From Aquatica leii (lineage: Eukaryota > Arthropoda > Insecta > Coleoptera > Lampyridae): 64,000 nucleotides of DNA. The notes under the pieces were generated by a model, which saw only the letters and a program-made list of their open reading frames with translations, had not been told where the DNA came from and did no database searches. Position numbers and translations under genes: made by a program. Positions 45,601 through 57,300 of the stretch are shown here, one piece after another (position 1 is the first letter of the stretch; each line of letters opens with the position of its first letter). The stretch covers positions 103,838,806-103,902,805 of the forward strand of contig CM069434.1 of NCBI GenBank assembly GCA_035610365.1, in the 5' to 3' direction.

Positions 45601-46611
45601 ATGCAGTAAATGGCCTAATTATAAAGAAAACTATAAAAACACGAACAGGTAACACCTGGTTTACAATGGACTTACATAATCTATAAAACGAAAGTGACAG
45701 ACTATAAAATTGCTAAATTAACGGGAAATGAAAATGACCGGATGCTTTATAAAACCACAAGGAATAATTTTAGTAACAAAATTAAGATAAGTAAAAATAA
45801 ATATTACGTAAATAAAATACAGAAAAACAGCGGACAAAATATGTGGAAAATTAACAACATTTAATCAATGGACAAAAGAATGAACCAGATAATATTTGAC
45901 GAAGTAAAAATTAGTAACTTAGAGGAAATATCAAATAAATTTAACCAATCCTTAATTTCATATTTAAGCAAGTTAATTTATCAGATCTGAAGAAAATCTT
46001 AAGTAATATTAAGCAAAAAGGAGAAACGGATCACATTACAAAACAAGTTATTACAGATGCATTGCCAGAAATTGGTAATGCAATGGTAGATCTAATAAAC
46101 AAATCATTAATAAATGGAAAATTTCCTAATTGTTGAAAGCAATAAAAAATCATACCAATGCGTAAGATTAAAAATACTAAAAGATGTAAAGAAATTCGAC
46201 CTATCGATATATTACCAGTGTACAAACAAATACTAGAATCAGTTGTTAAGGAACAATTACAGTGCTTTCTGGAACAAAACAATATAATCAATGATAATCA
46301 ATCGGGTTTTCAAAGTAAACACTAGTGCGAAACAGCATTAAATCTCGTGCTGACAAAATAAAAATCCGGAATCGACGTGGGTAATAATGTAGTAGCAGTG
46401 TAGTATAAAAGAGCCTTGGAAACTATCGACATAGAAAGACTTATAAATAAACTTTACCAATATGGAATAAAAAGCACTGAACTTCAATGGTTCGAAACTT
46501 ACTTGGAAATTTGTACTCAGACCACTACGTACCAAAATTACGAATCTATTTCAATTCAGAATAATTTAGGTGTACCTCAAGGATCAGTCTTAGAGCCATT
46601 GCTTTTCTTAA
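45600..46611 (+). pseudogene. LINE reverse transcriptase, 5' part
   Basis: Broken frames carry LINE ORF2 landmarks: RTGNTWFTMDL (about 45645), then ITDALPEIGNAMVDLINKSL (about 46045-46105), then EIRPIDILPVYKQILESVV (about 46190-46250), then NNIINDNQSGFQSK (about 46280-46320). A longer open part from 46416 has ETIDIERLINKLYQYGIKS and LGVPQGSVLEP (RT motif B), ending at the piggyBac insertion in LLFL. The wording is that of the CR1/Jockey assemblage. Several stops (for example near 46133 and 46323) kill the frame. Confidence 0.65.
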
Positions 46612-48060
46612 CCTTCATAAGACCGACTTCAAAAACCTAGGTTAAAGACCAATTGGGGTACGTGTGTACCCCATGCTTTTCTTGTTTGAGTTGTGTTTAG
46701 CTATATACAACCGGTGCGTAAATTATGGTACGAACTTTACATTTCTTTTTTATAGCTGGCAGGAAGCAACTCTTTTGGAATATAGATTTTGTTTTTCCGT
46801 AAAGTACCGCACAACGAAATATTCTTTTCTAAAAGTTTATCTGCTAATTCCAAACTTGTAAAAAAGTTGTCAGTTGTAATTCCATGTCCCTGTGGTAAGT
46901 GTTCCACCATATCAAGGACAACTCTTTTACCTTGGCCTTGTTCTGCCTGGTTGCCTACTTTGCCTAAAAAAACATACACATATCACAGAAATGTATTTAT
47001 TCTGTAGAAGAAAATAACGTACCTAGATATGCTTGCATATTGCTGGTATCCGCAGTACTACAATCTGCAAGTGCCCAAATTTTGATACCGTATTTGTCCG
47101 GTTTACTTTTCATATACACTCGGAATGGTTCTCTTCCGCGGAACGGTACCAGCTGTTCATCTACGCATAAATGCTGTCCTGGATTATACGAGATTTTACA
47201 GTTATATACGAAACGGTCAAACACGTCTCTTATTGGAGCGAATTTGTCCACTGCTTTCCTTTCGTTTCTAGTCTCATAATTGTCAAAACGTAAAAAACAC
47301 ATTATTTGCTTGAATCTATTTCGGGACATTATAGCGGATACTATTGGTCGACAAAATGCTGCATCTTGACTCCATAACATTGTTAGAGGTTCTTTCGAGC
47401 TATGCAATGCCCCAAAAATAAACAATAACCCAATGAATGCTTCAATTTCTTCACAAACAATAGGCAAAAATTGTGTGTTATTCTTATCGGCGTAAAACGC
47501 TTGAGTTTTTCTCTTAGTCTCAGTAATAATAATGTCAATTGTTTGTTTGTCAAAAAATAAACTAAGAACCTCTTTTTTTGTCGTAAAGGCGGAACTGTAA
47601 GGCGTTAGTCCTGCTCCAACCCTTTGAATGTTATGTTTCGCCCGTTTGATTCGTGAGAACGGTGGGATCGTTGACCATATAGAACCGTCTTTTGCCACAG
47701 ATGTGGGTTCTTCAGATGTAAAATTATCAAGTCCAGTTGAATCGTTTTCAGAGTCTTCGTCGTCGGCGGTCATGATGTCATCCATTTCTCGAAATTCTGT
47801 CACAAAATCATTTTCCTCAATGTAATGTACTATGTATGGTTACGTAGAAGACCATGCGAGGTACAGACAAACCCCTCGTCTTTATTTTAGCGTAGTTTAA
47901 AAACAAATAGACCGAATGGAACTAGTTATTTCTGTAATTGTAGCTAAAACAATAGTTCGAAGATAGAATTACGGAAAATGTAATAAGTAAAACACTAATC
48001 AAGAAACAGGGAATAACGGTGCGCTGGGGTACAGCTGTACCCCGCTCGGTCTTATGAAGG
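46612..48060 (-). mobile_element. piggyBac transposon with TTAA duplication, C-terminally truncated
   Basis: The element begins CCTTCATAAGACCGA at 46612 and ends with its exact reverse complement at 48060. TTAA stands on both sides (46608-46611 and 48061-48064). Each end also has an inner GTACC/GGTAC palindrome (about 46656-46671 and 48028-48043). At 1449 bp it is shorter than autonomous piggyBacs (about 2.4 kb), because the 3' part of the transposase gene is missing. Confidence 0.93.
46737..47785 (-). pseudogene. piggyBac transposase, two exons, truncated before the third catalytic Asp
   Basis: Exon 1 is 47023-47785 (first usable ATG at 47783-47785, MDDIMTADDEDSEND). A 59-bp phase-1 intron (46964-47022, GT/AG) separates it from exon 2 at 46737-46963. 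The family core is clear: NRFKQIMCFLRFDN, CVDEQLVPFRGR (first catalytic Asp), KPDKYGIKIWALAD and GITTDNFFTSLELADKLL (second catalytic Asp). The frame stops at 46737-46739 after LLPASYKKEM, and the rest of the catalytic domain, including the third Asp and the Cys-rich tail, is absent. The product cannot be a complete transposase. Confidence 0.85.
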
Positions 48061-48890
48061 TTAATGAATATTAATGATTTAGAACTTAATCTTAAGTGCT
48101 GTAATATTAATTTGTTTGCAGACGATACCCTTGTATCAATTATTGATAAAAATGTACATTCAGCTATTATAAAGTTAAACTAAGAATTCGAAATTATTGC
48201 AAATTGGTTACAATCAAATTATAATTATATGTGCTAAAAAGTAAAACAATAGTAATATTAAATAATAATGTCGAAACAACAAAAATAAAAATTGAAAAAA
48301 GGAATTAGAACAGGTTGAACAAATTAAATATTTAGGAGTAGTTATAGATCAGAATCTAAATTTTAGAAGCCATGTGAATTATTATTAAGAATATCTAATA
48401 AATTGACGATTAATGCTAGAATTACTGTTTATAAGACAATTATTGCACCATATTTTGATTTTTGCAGTAGTATATTTTTAATGTGTTACGAAGTCGACTT
48501 AAAACGGTTACAGAAACAACAAAACGTTATGCGGATTATATTACTTTGTTCAAAATATGTGAAAATCACAATAATGTTAGAATGTTTACAATGGTTGAGT
48601 GAGAAACAGCGGATATATTTCAATTCATTAATGTTGGTATACAAAATAATTAGCGATTTGCTTCCAAACTACATGTCAAAATTAGTGATACGTAACTATG
48701 ATATACATTCACATAACATGAGAAGTCGATGTGACTTCAGATTGCCAAAATTTTCAAAATCTAAGTCACAAAACTCTCTTCTGTACAAAGGTCGGAAATT
48801 ATATAATGTACCAGATGAAATTAAGCACGAGTAAAATATTTATAAGTTTAAAAGGGGTTTGAGTGATTATGTTAAGAATAATTGTTAGGC
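48061..48890 (+). pseudogene. LINE reverse transcriptase, 3' part
   Basis: It resumes directly after the piggyBac TTAA with NINDLELNLKCCNINLFADD, so the FADD active site (about 48118-48129) was separated from motif B by the insertion. The C-terminal part 48403-48834 reads APYFDFCSSIF, LKRLQKQQNVMRIIL and SQNSLLYKGRKLYNVPDEIK, a typical end of CR1/Jockey ORF2. A TAA at 48832-48834 is followed in frame by a short tail to TAG at about 48886. Several stops occur between 48180 and 48400. Confidence 0.7.
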
Positions 48891-49167
48891 AAAAATTAGT
48901 ATTAATAGAAAAATGTTACTATTTATGTTAAAGTATTGGATTCTTATTACATGAGTTTTGGAATTTATCCGCACTAGAATACTTTGATTCGGTTTCCACA
49001 ATTACGTAAACAACCATTTGACGTATCATACTTAGTAAAAACCAAGAATGATTAAAGAAAAAATAAAAAAACGATACGTTTTTTACGACGATTATTTATT
49101 TACAATAAGTATCATAAAATGTTACTTATATAATTTTTAATTGTTTTAGTTGCTATTCATACTGAAA
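48890..49167. other. Upstream region of transporter 2
   Basis: AT-rich. A probable splice acceptor (TTTTAG at about 49144-49149) lies 18 bp before the ATG, in the same place as in transporter 1, implying a non-coding first exon. Nothing else is recognised. Confidence 0.4.
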
Positions 49168-50779
49168 ATGGAATCTAAGAAATATAAATCAGTACCTAAA
49201 CTAGAACAAAAATATTCAGAAACAAAAGCAACTTTGGCTCAATTAATTGCTGTAAACGTTAACAATATTCTGTTGGTATCCAATGGAATGACTTCAGGTT
49301 ATCCTACAATTGTAATACCAGGTTTGTTAGCAGACAAATCAAATACAATTCCAATTGAAGAACATGAAATATCGTGGATAGGTATAAAATGTACCCAAAA
49401 ACTAAAACTTTATTTAATAATTGTTTTTAAGGATCTATCACTTTTATTACTGCTCTTATTGGTTGTTTTTTATCAGGAATACTTACACATCCTATAGGAA
49501 GAACCAGATCAATTCAAATCGCATCACCTTTTGTGGTTGTATCGTGGTTAATATTTAATTTTGCAAGTGAAGTTTGGCATCTTTATCTTGCCTTGTGTTT
49601 ATGTGGATTTTTTAGTTCAATTCTTGAAGCGCCGGTAAATATTTAGAATTTTTATTGAAATTATATAAATTTTTTTTTTAGATTTGATCTTATAAAGCTG
49701 AGGTGAGTCAATCTCATCTAAGGGGAATTCTTTCATCAACAAGTACATTATCCGTTATTGTTGGAGTACTTTTAGAATTCATATTAGGAACTTTTTTTCA
49801 TTGGAGAACCGCTGCTTTAATTACTAGCGCAGTTCCTTTTATCGGTTTTGTATCACAATTTTTTATACCCAAAAGTCCTCTTTGGTTGTTAATGAAAGCA
49901 AAGACAGACCCAGCACGTCGTAGTTTAGCTTGGTTACGAGGTTGGACAACCCTGGATCATATCGAAGAAGAATATCAAACAATGTCGAGTGATTGCAAAG
50001 AATTGCGGTTTTATGAATCTATACAAAACAAAAATAAAACCGTTTTTAATAATAAATCTAAATGGTCACGATCTATTTTAAATTACACAAAAAAAAGTTT
50101 TTTATGTCCGGCTGTGTTAGTATTGTGTATTTGTTTTTTAGCCAATTGTACTGGTTTGTGTACTTTACAAACTTACGCGGTAAGCATTTTTGCCACTTTA
50201 AGGGTACCCATAGACAAATACTATGCAACTGTAATTTTAGGTGTAGCCGAAGTCATTGGTTGCTTTGTAAGCTTATTTTTTGTGCGTTCTTTTGGTAAAC
50301 GCGTAACAGAATTTGTAAGTTTGTTAGGTGTTGCTGTGTGTAACGTAATTGCCGGTATTTACGCTTACGCAATTGATGTAAAGTATTTGCAATTTCAAAA
50401 TGAAACAACCGAAATCTACTCAAGCTCAAACGCTTGGTTGCCGTTATGTGCTTTAGTATCAATGGCTTTTATTGGGCATGTCGGTTTAAGAGTAATAGCT
50501 TGGGCTTTAATAGGAGAAGTTTTTTCGAACGAAACCAGAGCGGTTGGTTGTGGTATAGGCGGTGCAGTTTTCTTTTTGTTATCCTTTTTTGCAAATAAAA
50601 CATTTTTATCAATAGCTTCAATTATGGAAATATCCGGAATTTATTGGTTTCATGCAGGTGTCTGTATCTTAGGTTTTATAATTATGTATTTTTTTCTACC
50701 TGAAACTGAAGGAAAAGATTTGCAAGAAGTCATTAACCATTTTGCCGGAATATCTAAATTAGATAATAAAGTTAAATAA
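49168..50779 (+). pseudogene. MFS sugar transporter, copy 2, with an in-frame stop at the start of exon 3
   Basis: Coding exons by comparison with copy 1 are 49168-49381, 49432-49634 and 49682-50779, with 50-bp and 47-bp introns in the same phases. The second codon of exon 3 is TGA (49685-49687), where copy 1 has ATT. Using an acceptor 21 bp further in (before GTGAGTCAATC) would avoid it but drop about seven residues. The frame ends at TAA 50777-50779, yet the next 22 codons still align with copy 1's C-terminus up to TAA 50845-50847, so the tail was cut by a nonsense change. The usual motifs are present but shifted: PKSPLWLL for PESPHWLL, AWALIGEVF for PWILVGEVF, and LPETEGKDLQEV unchanged. 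Probably a young pseudogene, or a gene using altered splicing. Confidence 0.75.
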
Positions 50780-50899
50780 CGTATTGTAAATATGCCATCT
50801 GCTAAAAATAAAAATAATTTAGCAACTGAAAGTAATGTTGACCAATAATGCACTGAAAAACAGAGTTTTTTTAATTTTCAGAAGTTTCCACTATCTTTA

Positions 50900-50905
50900 A
50901 ATAAA
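50900..50905 (+). terminator. Polyadenylation signal of transporter 2
   Basis: AATAAA about 120 bp after the first stop and 53 bp after the original one. Confidence 0.45.
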
Positions 50906-52042
50906 CGGTTTTTAAGTTAAATTTTCGTTTTATTCAAATAATATAATTTACCAAGCATAAATAATTTTTGAAGTTAAACTTTTCTAGGCGCCACTTGGAA
51001 GTAACTCAGATTTTTTTCCGAAGGAATTCTTTGTGTGCAAATCTGGTTTTTTAGAAAATTTGATTTTAATTTACCTTTACAACATTTGGTAAGTATTTTT
51101 AGGTTAAAATTATTTCTATTTAATTTACAATACGAAATCGTTTATTTACTGTATTTTATTATCTTAAAAAGTTGGTAGGTTAAAATTTTTCGAGTGTAAA
51201 ATTTGTCTTCGACACGCCCACTTTTCGTAGACGGTCGTCAAACGATTAATTCTTCCGGTAACGTCTTGTAGAACACGGGCCGTTTTGGCGGGTCTGCACC
51301 CACCCAGGCTTTATTATCAAGTTGTTTCAGGCGATTCCACGTGATTGTGTCTCAGTGAAAGCTTATTTGAGGTACGTGATTATACACCTTTTTTGTATCG
51401 AGAGTTTAAATTAATTTTTTATCCACCTGTGACCTTTATCGGTGACGCTGATAAAACACTTGCAATATTGTAAAATTTTCATGACTTTATGTAGCTGAAG
51501 TCCAGGAGTTAAACACCGTTTTATTGAAAGAAATACTTACACCAGTGCAAAGTTAATTAGAAGAAAGCTCGGTGTATTCATTTACTTTAATTATTGTGTG
51601 TCACATAATTATCTGGTGCGCTTTGATTCTCTAGACTTTTGATTTTCGTATTCTTGTTATTTAATTTAATAAAGTAGTCATTCCTTCGTTAAATGTAAAA
51701 GTTAGACAGATTTATTTATATATTTGGCCTGTGCTATCAACCCATGTAATATTGTTTGCAACGTTTATATAACTATACTTGTGTACTGTCTTCGTCTTTT
51801 TCAACTGCTTCTGTAATAAAATAAATTTATATATTCTGTGTTATCACTTCTGTCGTGTTATTTGTTCTTTTCCAGCTGCGGGTAGAGTTATACGATAGCT
51901 CCCTAATTTAATATTTCATCGTTTTGGCACATTTTTATATTTAATTTATAATCTAGCATAGCCTGCGACTCCCTTTCCGGGAACAACTGTGTTAACCAAC
52001 GCTTATTTTCTTGATACACAAAAACCAGTGTAACAATATAGT
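50906..52042. other. Spacer with no supported gene
   Basis: AT-rich with a less AT-rich island at about 51200-51370 that ends in a good splice-donor-like GAG/GTACGT (about 51370). It could be a non-coding exon or promoter of something outside the window, but there is no coding evidence. Confidence 0.3.
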
Positions 52043-52046
52043 ACAA

Positions 52047-52504
52047 TGTTACCGTGGAGTCGGGGGAAGACGTCGCGACGTCGGCGTCAGTATCTTCCGG
52101 ACTCGGTATGTGGTACGCGTAATACCGTTTTATCGCGATTTAGGAAAAACAACACCCAAGTCTAGCAGAATGCAAGTTTATTAACTATATATTACAATAA
52201 CGTCGTGAACTAACAATAATATTTACAAAATTAACTATATACATTCGCCGTTACAAGGGTACCTAAACCGCGCTCTCGAGTATTGCAAGCTGGTTGGTGA
52301 TCCTCCAGACTCAGAGGATCATTAAGCGAAGGAGTCTTTCCGCGCCAACCAGTCAAGCACCTCTCTATCTTGATCGCTGGAAGCGCCGGTTTTATACTCT
52401 TTTGCGTAGTTCTTGCGGGACCACCTCCATCGGCGTATTGCGCCGTGGTTGGTTGTCGCACCGAAGGCCCCTGCGGCAAGCTGGTGACCCTGGTGGGGAC
52501 AACA
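52047..52504 (-). repeat. 3' LTR of the GC-rich element
   Basis: 458 bp. On the element strand it begins TGTTGTCCCCACC and ends GGTAACA. Confidence 0.88.
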
Positions 52505-52514
52505 GTCCCCCCCG

Positions 52515-53450
52515 TCAAGTATGGTCCCGCAATGCTGTTGATCGCCGGAATGGGCGTTGTAGTAGCCGGTGGCGGCTGGTGAAGGGGCCCAAGGCGGAGC
52601 GTCGCGCCGAATCTGGAACCGTGGCAACTTCTGGAGTTGGACCTGCGTCCGGTGGTGGCCGTCGTTCGATTACGTAGTTGGCATGGGGTCCCTGGTTTTG
52701 GACCTTGTTCCTGGCTGTGGTAACGCGTGGGGTTTTAGTGACTTCCCGTTGCTCCTCTGGTACCTTTATCGTCAAGTGGGTACGCGTGCAGATGACTTGG
52801 TCTCCGGCAGCGGTGTTGTCGGGCGGCGAAAGGGGTGGTGCCTCGTCTTCGCTCTCCGGTGGAATCGCTTGAGGTTGCCTGGACAGGTAGTCAGGCGGTT
52901 CCTCTTCTTGGCCGTCGACACTAAGCGCTTGGAGTTTCGTCTTAGCTTCGGCAGGCGGAACATGCGGGATTACGTCAGCTTTGACAGCCGCAGCGCTGAT
53001 TGCTTCTATTTCTCCTGTTTGTTCCAAGTGAACGGTGTGACGGACGTCAGTGCCGTAATGCGTGCGCCAGCGGTCAAAATCCATGACGGCATCTTCTTGT
53101 CGTAACCAGTCTTGTCCGAGGACGAGTGGCGAAACGAGAGCGTCGACGGCGAGGGCTCTGCACACGCTGGCGTGACCTCCTACTTGAAACGGCATCACAG
53201 TTTCGCCGAAGATTGGCATTTTCGTCCCGGCCGCTGTGGTGGCTTCTTGGAATTCGGATGCTTGTATCGGCGTCGTAAAGGCGTCTCGTCGTATAAAATT
53301 GTGGGTGGCCCCGGAGTCAAAGATGGCTTTTGCTTCTCGGTCCACGATGATCACTTTCGTTCTGGGCAGGTTTTGGTGGACGTTTACCGCGTTTAGAGCA
53401 GTCGCGCAGCAGTTCAGCGAATTCTTCCACCGTCGTGGCGAAGCTGGCAT
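52515..53450 (-). pseudogene. Retropepsin-like aspartic protease fragment of the GC-rich element
   Basis: The frame is open for about 311 codons, with no natural start (it overlaps gag in another frame). The protease core is AIFDSGATHNFIRR with the catalytic DSG (about residues 43-56) and LVLGQDWLRQEDAVMDF (about residues 109-125), the pair that defines single-chain retropepsins. The rest is Pro-rich and has no RT similarity, ending at the polypurine tract. The element lost everything between protease and the 3' LTR. It was probably mobilised by a full-length relative. Confidence 0.65.
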
Positions 53451-53751
53451 AAGTTTTCCACCATTTTGCGGCGGCGTCGCGCAGGCAGCTGGCGGCTATC
53501 TTCAGCTTCTTTTCGTCGGTGTTTGCTTCCTCCAGAAGCGGCTCGATTTCTTGTAGGAACTTGCCGGGGTCCTCTAGCTGTGTCCCTTTAAAGACGGGCG
53601 TTTCTTTTTCTTCTGTCCAGAAGGCGGCGAGGCGTCGCAGCATCTCGTGTGCTTCTTCTGATGTAAGCTTCTTTTTTTCCTTGCATTGTTGGGCGCCACT
53701 GGACGTAAGTGCGCCGTCGTCCAGTACGGTTGCTCGAGTATTTACCGGCAT
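53317..53751 (-). pseudogene. Truncated gag of the GC-rich element
   Basis: ATG at 53749-53751 (MPVNTRATVLDDG). The capsid-like helix-rich part reads FWTEEKETPVFKGTQLEDPG, then LKIAASCLRDAAAKWWKTYA and FAELLRDC. It is only 144 codons, against 300 or more in complete gags, and its end overlaps the protease frame, so an internal deletion joined the two. Zinc knuckles are missing. Confidence 0.6.
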
Positions 53752-53856
53752 TCTTCCTTTCGCTCGTCGAAGGCGGGTTTCTCGTGGATTGCAGCTTGTT
53801 GCTCGCTACTTCGGAATTTTTCTTTGAAGTTAGGCCCCACGTTCCGGGCCGCCAAT

Positions 53857-54314
53857 TGCTACCGTGGAGTCGGGGGAAGGCGTCGCGACGTCGGCGTCGG
53901 TATCTTCCGGACTCGGTATGTGGTACGCGTAATACCGTTTTATCGCGATTTAGGAAAAACAACACCCAAGTCTAGCAGAATGCAAGTTTATTAACTATAT
54001 ATTACAATAACGTCGTGAACTAACAATAATATTTACAAAATTAACTATATACATTCGCCGTTACAAGGGTACCTAAACCGCGCTCTCGAGTATTGCAAGC
54101 TGGTTGGTGATCCTCCAGACTCAGAGGATCATTAAGCGAAGGAGTCTTTCCGCGCCAACCAGTCAAGCACCTCTCTATCTTGATCGCTGGAAGCGCCGGT
54201 TTTATACTCTTTTGCGTAGTTCTTGCGGGACCACCTCCATCGGCGTATTGCGCCGTGGTTGGTTGTCGCACCGAAGGCCCCTGCGGCGAGCTGGTGACCC
54301 TGGTGGGGACAACA
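53857..54314 (-). repeat. 5' LTR of the GC-rich element
   Basis: 458 bp. Its inner end reads TGCTACCG on the + strand where the other LTR has TGTTACCG. Confidence 0.88.
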
Positions 54315-54318
54315 ACAA

Positions 54319-57300
54319 ATCATTAATTTAAGTAATTTTTTGTATTAAAGTTTTGATCAATGGAAAGCAGAACGCGAAAAGTTGTTAATTCCAAAGCACG
54401 AAATATTATTCGGAATGTCACCGATTTTTTAAATAAATTACAAATACTTTGTCAATAGATATATTCAATTAAAAACAACATTAAATTTTCTGCAGCTGCA
54501 AATGTTGTAATGCACGTAAACTTAATCTAATTGAATCCATATGGGATTTCGTAAAAAAGTGCATTAAATAATATTGCACCACGAGGTATTGTGTTACCAA
54601 CCTTTCTTGTAGTGAAAATATTATTAATAATGGTGTTAAAATGAGTACTAAAAAAAACATACTCTACCACAGTTCTTTACAGCAAACGTCAAGTACTTCC
54701 AAAATTTTTTTACAAGACGTGCGTGTTATGTAAGCTTACATGTACAGCGTAGTTTGCCAAAATCTGGTCTTGACTTGACTTCATAACATAAAGCTTAAGA
54801 TGTTTTAAATTTATGACTGAAATAAAATGATTTAGCATGATTTACAATTAAATTTTGATAGCTAAAATTTAAATATATGATACGGTGAATCCAAATTAAC
54901 AAATGCTTAAAGTTAAGGCTACTAATAAGTAATTAGAAAAATCAATACAATTACGAAATTTGAAGATACAATACTTTTAAGAAATATTATAGCGAGACGT
55001 AATTCACCTATCGAATAACACAACTTCTGGAGGTTATTAGATATACGACATCTTTCTGAAGAAATTACTCTTCCCGATTTGAACTTTAATTTTATCAAAA
55101 ATCGCTTTAACACTGCTAATATACTAAACTAATTTTTATAACAACGTAATTGAATTTAGCGGACAACGTCTTAACAAAATCGACCATTCACAGCGACTTA
55201 ACGTATGCAAATTAAAGTGCCAATCGCCGTTCCCGTAAGTGTCAAATAAATTTAAGACTTTACATCTAGCGGAGACCGCAACCAGTAGCGGCATAAATAG
55301 AGTTAGAAATATGCCTGTAGAAAATTAATGAGTGACATGTAACAATTGATATTAAAAAGTTAGTTCAAAAAGTGTTTTCTAATACATTTATTGTATGGAA
55401 AAACAGTGCAATCATGTATTACATCTTTCTAAAGAACATTTTTATTAATAATTAAATATAAAAATAAATCAACAAAAACTATATTTCTTTAAACTTAATT
55501 TTTTTTTAAATTTTCCAGTAATATCTCTTACAAAGGACAAAGTAGTTTTACTTTAATCTTCTCTAAAGATTACACGCACCTAATTTTTCTTAAACTACGT
55601 TTATTGTAGCATAAATTAACCTTCAACAATTTTTTGTCAAATTATCCGAATATCTCTTGTCGGAATAGATATTTTTTAAAAGCAATTTAGAATACTTGAA
55701 CCAACGAATAAGTTTTAGCTTGTAACAGTTATTTGATTTTGAATGACATTGTAGAACTTTTATTATGCTTTGTAATATCGAAATTTTTAACATTTTTATA
55801 TTTAGTACGTATTTAGTGCATAGACACTTGAGTCATTTAGGTTAAGATTATTGTCATACATTTTGAATTCATTTTGTAATTTACATATATTTCCGACTGT
55901 CATTTTTTATGCATCTTCTAAGATACAAATAATTTGATATTATAATCGTTTGTTTATTTTAACGCCATTAAGTGTTTCATTTATGTTTCATTATCATTTG
56001 ATAATTGCATTTGTTTTGAGAATAATTGGTTGTTTGTTCATGTTTAATTACGTCTTAACTCAGTACTTTTTGCATCTATGTTGATTGCATTTTGATCATA
56101 CGCAATTTCTTTTGATACTTACCTTATCCGAACGTCTGTTATTAAGTTAATAGTGATGATGTAATAATTCACACAACGAATTATATCGAGAACTAAAAGT
56201 TGTCGCGTGATGCGATGGGTGCTTGACTCCCTACAATTGTAAAGTTATGTATTTAAGAGATACCCGAGATCGAAAATTTTCGGTTATATAAATTAATTCT
56301 TAAAGTAATACTAGTTCTCGTTAAGTTTATGTTTGGGTAATCCCAATTCGCAACTTTGCGATTAAATAAATATTCTACTCAATCCACTCGTCATCGCCTT
56401 CTCGAAAAAGTTTTACCCATCATTCGAGACTGAGATTATTGATTAGCTTCTGGGTTCGGCCACTCGCAGTTCATCAGGAAACAAAATTACCTCAGGCATT
56501 TACAATTTATGTTTTTTTTCGTTGTTAATTATTTACACGCATCCATGCAAATAGAATATTGTTGCAATTTGAATGAAAGTCTTTATTTTGGATAAGTGCT
56601 TGTTTCTTATGTTTAATTTAATTTTTCCAAAATTGTCTATAACGGGTCTCTATAAATTTACCTTAGCCATGGTTGGGTTTTTAGTCAAGGGTACGTAATA
56701 TCTTGATAGGGATAAAGTTAGAACGTTTTTGGTAAGATTTTGGTTTTTGTTTTTTGTTATTGCACACTAGGGTAAAGAAAAATTTACAATTAGTTTTTAG
56801 TCACAATTATATTTAAGGTTAATTTTAAAATTACTGTAAAGTGTACGTTACCAATTACTAAACTCATTTAGTTCTGGATTAGTATCATTTTATCTTGACA
56901 CAGATAAACTACCTTGACTCATTACAGCTGCGTCCAATACTTACTTACTCGTAAAGTTCAGGGCTGACAACGATAACAGTTATCAAGTTACGTATTATTC
57001 TCGATAACACCAACACACCTTTTTAATGCAATTAATTAAGGTCAGTGTTGTTCCAATTATTTCTACAACACCAGTACTGTAGATTTGTGTCCATTAGCCA
57101 TATGTGGTCTGTTCAAGACTAAGTGTATAACGTCATTGTTATTAGTTCTTTATTTTTGATTTATTGCCTTGTTAAGCGGCATTACCGGGTCATTTTTTGA
57201 TTTTAAACACTTATATTGCATTTACACGATATCAGCCAATTTTATAAAAATAACACACCTTTTCTTTTCTTACTTAACTAAAACTTGCTGGTTCGCATGA

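Larger units (their letters stand above)
45600..48890 (+). mobile_element. CR1/Jockey-type LINE, interrupted by a piggyBac element
   Basis: The LINE sequence occupies 45600-46611 and 48061-48890. The piggyBac at 46612-48060 splits the RT domain. The reading frame either side is continuous if the insert and one TTAA are ignored, which shows the LINE was there first. The LINE itself has many stops and is an old copy. Confidence 0.75.
52047..54314 (-). mobile_element. Young, GC-rich LTR retroelement carrying only gag and protease
   Basis: Two 458-bp LTRs (52047-52504 and 53857-54314) differ at about four positions by eye. ACAA flanks both ends (52043-52046 and 54315-54318), a 4-bp target duplication. 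A G-tract (C-run on the + strand, 52507-52513) lies just inside the left LTR, which is therefore the 3' LTR. Beside the right LTR the + strand reads GCCCCACGTTCCGGGCCGCCA, a tRNA-3'-end-like PBS close to but not equal to tRNA-Lys. Only 1352 bp lie between the LTRs: no RT, RNase H or integrase. The base composition is far richer in GC and CpG than all surrounding DNA. Confidence 0.88.

Noticed and set aside
52294..53994. Many long + strand open frames
   Set aside because: They are antisense to the gag/protease ORFs or lie within the LTRs of a GC-rich element, where stop codons are rare by chance.
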